Of a DNA stretch of 64,000 bases, positions 59,241 through 64,000 are shown one piece after another. The stretch lies in the NCBI GenBank assembly GCA_047967505.1, contig CM106540.1; one strand, given 5' to 3'. A program made the translations under genes and the position numbers. The stretch comes from Dipteris shenzhenensis. Lineage: Eukaryota > Polypodiophyta > Polypodiopsida > Gleicheniales. The notes beneath the pieces were generated by a model that was given only the letters and a program-made list of their open reading frames with translations, had not been told where the DNA came from and made no database searches. Position 1 is the first letter of the stretch, and the number at the start of each line of letters is the position of its first letter.

Positions 59241-59252
59241 GCTCTGATACCA
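59241..59252 (-). promoter_or_regulatory. Primer binding site of the nested element, tRNA-Met
   Basis: The - strand reads TGGTATCAGAGC directly next to the 5' LTR. It is the canonical plant copia primer site complementary to initiator tRNA-Met. Confidence 0.92.
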
Positions 59253-59603
59253 TGTGAAGATAGTGAGAGAGAGAAAGGAGTCTCACTTGCGGCTTTCTCA
59301 CATACACAATGGGGGAATACACACACATGTGGAGGCTGAAAACAGTTTTCCTCTTCTTAGTTGTGAAGGCCAAAAGAACTATAGTACAAAGAAATAGAAG
59401 AACCCTATATGTGGGTCTCAAACCAAACTCAACTAACTAAGGTGGCATACTAACTGAGCCACAAACTAGAGTAGATAAGGATAGCTATCATCCAGCTACT
59501 ATTCATGGGCGGTGTACCAACTGCATCTGTAGCTAACAAGTCAGTGACATAAATACACAATGGTCACCTTGGCATATCACGAGTGGAGCTCGATATCTCA
59601 ACA
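59253..59603 (-). repeat. 5' LTR of the nested copia element (351 bp)
   Basis: It begins TGTTGAG (minus strand) and ends TCTTCACA. Inside are the likely promoter and polyadenylation regions, which are not marked by clear consensus words. Confidence 0.95.
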
Positions 59604-59931
59604 CTACCTCTGCCTCTACCTCTTCCTTCATTTGAGTAGAAGATAGTTTCTTTAGAAGTTCCTTTTGAAGAAGATGTTCCACCATTTCTTTGCTCTTCAA
59701 AAATTAGAAGAGCAATCAACTCCTCAAAATCAAGAAAATTCTCACGGACGGCAATGGATGTACCGAATTGTGCATAATCCTTTCCTAGACCATTCAAGGT
59801 CACAGAAACTAAATCATCATCTTCCATTGGTGAGCCAATGAAAGCAAGTGCATCCGCAATCTTCTTCACCTTCATGTGGTAGTCATTGATGCTCATATTT
59901 TCTCTCTAATGCAACTCCTACACTCAAACTT
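59604..59931 (-). pseudogene. Old copia gag, N-proximal fragment
   Basis: The - strand frame reads MSINDYHMKVKKIADALAF, then VTLNGLGKDYAQF, LIALLIFEE and, at the insertion, EGRGRGRG. It matches the middle of the nested element's Gag and continues past the insertion at 57377. The first part of Gag and the 5' LTR are missing; at 59931 the sequence changes directly into satellite. Confidence 0.9.
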
Positions 59932-62900
59932 TGCAAGAGCATGTAAACCATTGGATTTAGGACCTAAGCAAATTTCGAGCCCGCGATCAGACACATGGAC
60001 CTATAAATCCTAATGACCCATTCATTATTTTGTTGCTTCAGAGATGCAACGAGGTGCATAGAGTGAAAATGGGCCCTTTGAACTCGCCATGCCCACATCG
60101 GGTGTCGAATGGGACTCAAACCTTGCAAGAACATGGAAACCATAGGGTTTAGAACCTTTACAAAATTTGAGCGCGATTGGACACATGGACAAGCAAATCC
60201 CAATGGCACATTCCTTATTTTGCTACTTCACTCATGCAACAACGTGCATAGGGTGAAAATGGGCCCTCTGACCTTGTTGTGCCCACATCCGGTGTCAGAT
60301 GGGACTCAAACTTTCCAAGAGGATGGAAAGCCGAGCCCACATCCGGTGTTGAATGGGACTCAAACTTTGCAAGAACATGGAAACCATAGGGTTTAGGACA
60401 TCTGCAAATTTTGAGCATGATTGGACACATGGACAAGCAAATCCCAATGGCCCATTCTGTATTTTCCTCCACTGATGCAACGAGATCCAGGGTCAAAATG
60501 GGCCCTCTAACCTCGCCATGCCTACATCCGCTATCGGATGGGACTCAAACATAACAAGAGGATGGAAACCATTGGGTTTAGGACTTGCGCGAATTTTGAG
60601 CCCGATCGGACACATGGAAATGCAAATCCTAATGACCCATTCCATATTTTGCTCCTTCACAGATGCAACGAGGTGCATAGAGGGAAAATGGAACCTCATA
60701 CCTCGCTGTGCCCACATTTGGTGTCAGATGGGACTCAAACTCTACAAGAGCATGGAAACCATAGCGTTTAGAACCTGTGCAAATTTTGAGCCCAATCGGA
60801 TACATGGACATGCAAATCCCAATGACCCATTCCTTACTTTGCTCCACTAATGCTAATAGGGTGAAAATGGGCACTTTGACCTTGCCGTGGCCACATCCAG
60901 TGTCAAATGGCACTCAAACTTTGCAAGAACATGGAAACCATAGGGTTTAGGACCTCTGCAAATGTTGAGAGCAATTGGACACATGGACAAGAAAATCCCA
61001 ATGGACTATTCCTTATTTTGCTCCTTTACTGATGCAACGAGGCACATGCGGTGAAAATGGGCCCTCTCACCTCACCATGCCCACATCTGGTGTCAAATGG
61101 GACTCAAACTTTGAAAGAGAATGGAAACCATTGCGTTTACAACCTATGCAAATTTTTAGCCTGATCAAACACATGGACATGGAAATCCTAATGACCCATT
61201 CCATATTTTGCTCCTTCACAGATGCAACGACGTGCATAGGGTGTGTGCATAGGGTGAAAATGGGCCCTCCGACCTCGTCCTGCCCACATCCCCTTCGGAT
61301 GGGACTCAAACATTGCAAGAGCATGGAAACCATAGGGTTAGAACGTGTCCAAATTTTGAGCCCAATCAAACACATGGACATGCAAATCCCAATGATCCAT
61401 TGCTTATTTTGCCCCTTCACTAATGGAACAAGGTGCATAGGGTGAAAATAGGACCGTTGCCCTCGTCATGCCCACATCCAGTGTCGGATGGGATTCAAAC
61501 TTTGCAAGAGCATGAGAACCATTGTGATTAGGACCTATGCAAATTTTGAGCCCGATTGGACACATGGACCTACAAATGGGTGAAAATGGGCCTTCTGACA
61601 TTGTCGTGCTCACATCCGGTGTCAGATGCGACTCAAACTTTGCAACAAAATGGAAACCATTAGGTTTAGTACCTGTGCAAATTTTGAGCCCGATCAAACA
61701 CATAGACATGGAAATCCTAATTACCCATTCCATATTTTGCTCCCTCACATATGCAACAAGTTGCATAGGGTGAAAATGGGCCCTTTGACCTTGCCACGCT
61801 GACATCCGGTGTCAAATGGGACTCAAACTTTGTGAGAGCATGTAAATCATTGGGTTTAGGACCTTTTCAAATTTTGCACTTGATCAGACACATGGACCTA
61901 CAAATCCTAATGATCCATTCCTTATTTTGCCCCTTGATTAATGCAACGAGGTGCATAGAGTGAAAATGGGCCCTTTGACCTTGTCATGCCCACATCCGGT
62001 GTTGGATGGGACTCAAACTTTGCAATAGCATGGAAAGCATAGGGCTTAGGACTTGTGCAAATTTTGAGCCCAATCGGACACATGGACATGCAAATCCCAA
62101 TGACCCATTTCTTATTTTGCATAAGGTGAAAATGGGATGTCTGACCTCACTGTGCCCACATCTAGTGTGAGACGAGACTTAAACTTTGCAAGAGAATGTA
62201 AACCATTGGGTTTATGACCTGCACAAATTTTGAGCCCGATCGAACACATGTACATGCAAATCATAAGTACCCATTCCATATTTTGCTCCACTGATGCAAC
62301 AAGGTGCATAGAGTCCAAATGGACCCTTTGACCTTGCCGTGCCCACATCCTATGTCAAATGGGACTCAAACTCTACAAGAGCATGGAAACCATAGGGTTT
62401 AGGAACTATGCAAATTTTGAGCCCAATCGGACACATGGACATGCAAATCCGAATGACCCATTCCTTAATTAGCAAGAGCATGGAAACCATAGGGTTTAGG
62501 ATGTGTGCAAATTTTGAATGGAATCAAACCCATGGACATGCAAATCCCACTGACCCATTCCTTATTTTGGTCCTCCACTGATGCAACAAGGTGCATCGGG
62601 TGAAAATGGGCCCACTAACCTCACCGTGCCCACATCCGATGTCGGATGGGACTCAAACTTTGCAAGAGCATCGAAACCATTTGGTTTAGGACCTGTGCAA
62701 ATTTTGAGCCCGATTGGACACATGGACCTACAAATCCTAATGACTGATTCGTTATTTTATTCCACTGATGCAACGAGGCACATACAGTGAAAATGGGCCC
62801 TCCGACCTCACCATGCCCACATCTGGTGTTGAATGGGACTCAAACTTTGCAAAAACATGGAAACCATAGGGTTTAGGACCTCTGTAAATTTTGAGCATGA

Positions 62901-64000
62901 TTGGACACATGGACAAGCAAATCCCAATGGCTCATTCCATATCTTGCTCCTTCATAGATGCAACGAGGTGCATAGGGTGAAAAAGGGCCCTCTAACCTCA
63001 CTATGCTCACATATGATGGGACTCAAACTTTGCAACAAAATGGAGTTCATTAGGTTTGGGACCTGTGCAAATTTTGAACCCGATCGGACACATGGACATG
63101 GAAATCCTAATGACCCATTCCATATTTTGCTCCTTCACATATGCAACGAGTTGCATGGGGTGAAAATGGTCCCTCTAACCTTGCCGTACTCACATCCAGT
63201 GTTGTATGGGACTCAAACTTTGCAAGAGAATAAAAACAATTGGGTTTAGGACTTGTGCAAATTGTGAGCCCGATCGGACACATGGACTTGCAAATCCTAA
63301 TGACCCATTCGTTATTTTGCTCCTTTATTGATGCAATGAGGCACATACAGTGAAAATGGGCACTTTGACCTTGGCGTGGCCACATCCGATGTCAAATGGG
63401 ACTCACACTTTGTAGGAACATGGAAACCATAGGGTTTAGGATCTCTGTAAATTTTGAGCATGATTGGACACATGGACAAGCAAATCCCAATGACCCATTC
63501 CTTATTTTTCTCCTTCACTGATGCAACGAGGTGCATAGGATGAATATGGGCCTTCTGACCTCGTCATACCCATGTTTGGTGTCAAATGGGACTCAAAATT
63601 TGCAAGAGAATGGAAACCATTGGGTTTATGACATATGCAAATTTTGATCCTCATCGGACACATGGACATGAAAATCTTAATGACCCATTCCATATTTTGC
63701 TCCTTCACAAAGCAACGAGGTGCATAGTGTGAAAATGGGCCCTCTGACCTTGTCCTACCCAGATCCAGTGTCGGATGGGACTCAAACATTGCAAGAGCAT
63801 GGAAACCATACGGTTTAGGATATGTGCAAATTGTCAGCCGAATCGAATGCATGGACATGCAAATCCCAATGACCCATTCCTTATTTTGCTCCTTCACTAA
63901 TGCAACAAGGTGCATAGGTTGAAAATGGGCCTGCTAACCTCGGCGTGCCCACATCCAATGTTGGATGGGACTCAAATGTTCCAAGAGCATGGAAACCATT
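59932..64000 (+). repeat. ~186-bp satellite, right block
   Basis: About 22 units run to the window edge, marked by GGGACTCAAACTTTGCAAGA, AAACCATAGGGTTTAGGACC, TTTTGAGCCCGATCGGACAC, CAAATCC.AATGACCCATTCC and ATGCAACGAGGTGCATAGGG. Spacing is mostly 180-190 bp. Irregularities include a 54-bp partial duplication near 60301-60355 and shortened units near 61580, 62120 and 62465. Both strands stay open over two or more units in places. It is in the opposite orientation to the block at 52880-53776. Confidence 0.95.

Larger units (their letters stand above)
57378..59603 (-). mobile_element. Nested, internally deleted copia element
   Basis: A 2226-bp element with two LTRs lies inside the gag gene of the older element of the same family. 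Both outer borders carry the same 5 bp, CTACC (57373-57377 and 59604-59608), a typical target duplication. From right to left it contains 5' LTR, primer binding site, gag, a fused RNase H end, polypurine tract and 3' LTR. Protease, integrase and nearly all of RT are deleted, so it must have been moved by proteins from another copy. The two LTRs agree at roughly 92 percent by hand count. Confidence 0.95.

Noticed and set aside
60109-63915. Protein-coding genes in the many 60-140-codon frames of the satellite
   Set aside because: They follow the repeat unit, exist on both strands and lack start context; treated as satellite.

Overview
The window is nuclear DNA of a land plant. It holds spliced GT-AG genes, Ty1-copia and Ty3-gypsy retrotransposons, a CACTA transposon, satellites carrying the plant telomere heptamer TTTAGGG, and tRNA-Met-type primer binding sites. 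Dense, decayed, nested repeats suggest a large genome. Several weak features (transposase families rare in crop genomes, an RSS3-type gene with an unusual N terminus) make a fern, lycophyte or bryophyte plausible, but I cannot name the species.

Only two coding units look intact. One is a seven-exon RSS3-like gene (bHLH-MYC N-terminal domain, 5404-7729, + strand). Its splice sites join into one uninterrupted 511-codon frame. The other is a small GC-rich alanine-rich ORF (49439-49882, - strand). Everything else recognisable is mobile, repetitive or broken.

Layout: 1-640 pyrimidine-rich simple sequence; 926-2090 a decayed gene shared in inverted orientation with 23905-24515; 2745-3563 a copia gag relic; 5404-7729 the RSS3-like gene; 8516-9608 a TTAA-flanked element with ~60-bp inverted ends; 10001-10325 a cluster of the 16-bp palindrome TACCTCGATCGAGGTA; 10326-15040 a 5'-truncated Ty3-gypsy element; 15212-16650 a broken RING-H2 gene; 17190-20050 a ~180-bp satellite in two versions; 20395-23317 a decayed DDE-like transposase gene (- strand); 23561-23754 a second palindrome cluster; 25719-27336 a gypsy deletion derivative beside a DUF7869-type pseudogene (27337-28750); 29701-34870 a CACTA element with 3-bp target duplication; 35680-36970 copia gag relic and an LTR with PBS; 36971-44530 AT-rich DNA with two TTAA-flanked MITE-like elements and a 60-bp tandem array; 45865-46329 a fasciclin-domain relic; 52880-64000 a ~186-bp satellite in two opposite-facing blocks separated by an old copia element, itself split by a younger internally deleted copy of the same family.

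The two palindrome clusters bracket a RING-H2 gene and a transposase gene that point towards each other with the satellite between them. This could be the remains of one large, undescribed DNA transposon, later invaded by the gypsy element. That reading is inference; no terminal inverted repeat was found to prove it.
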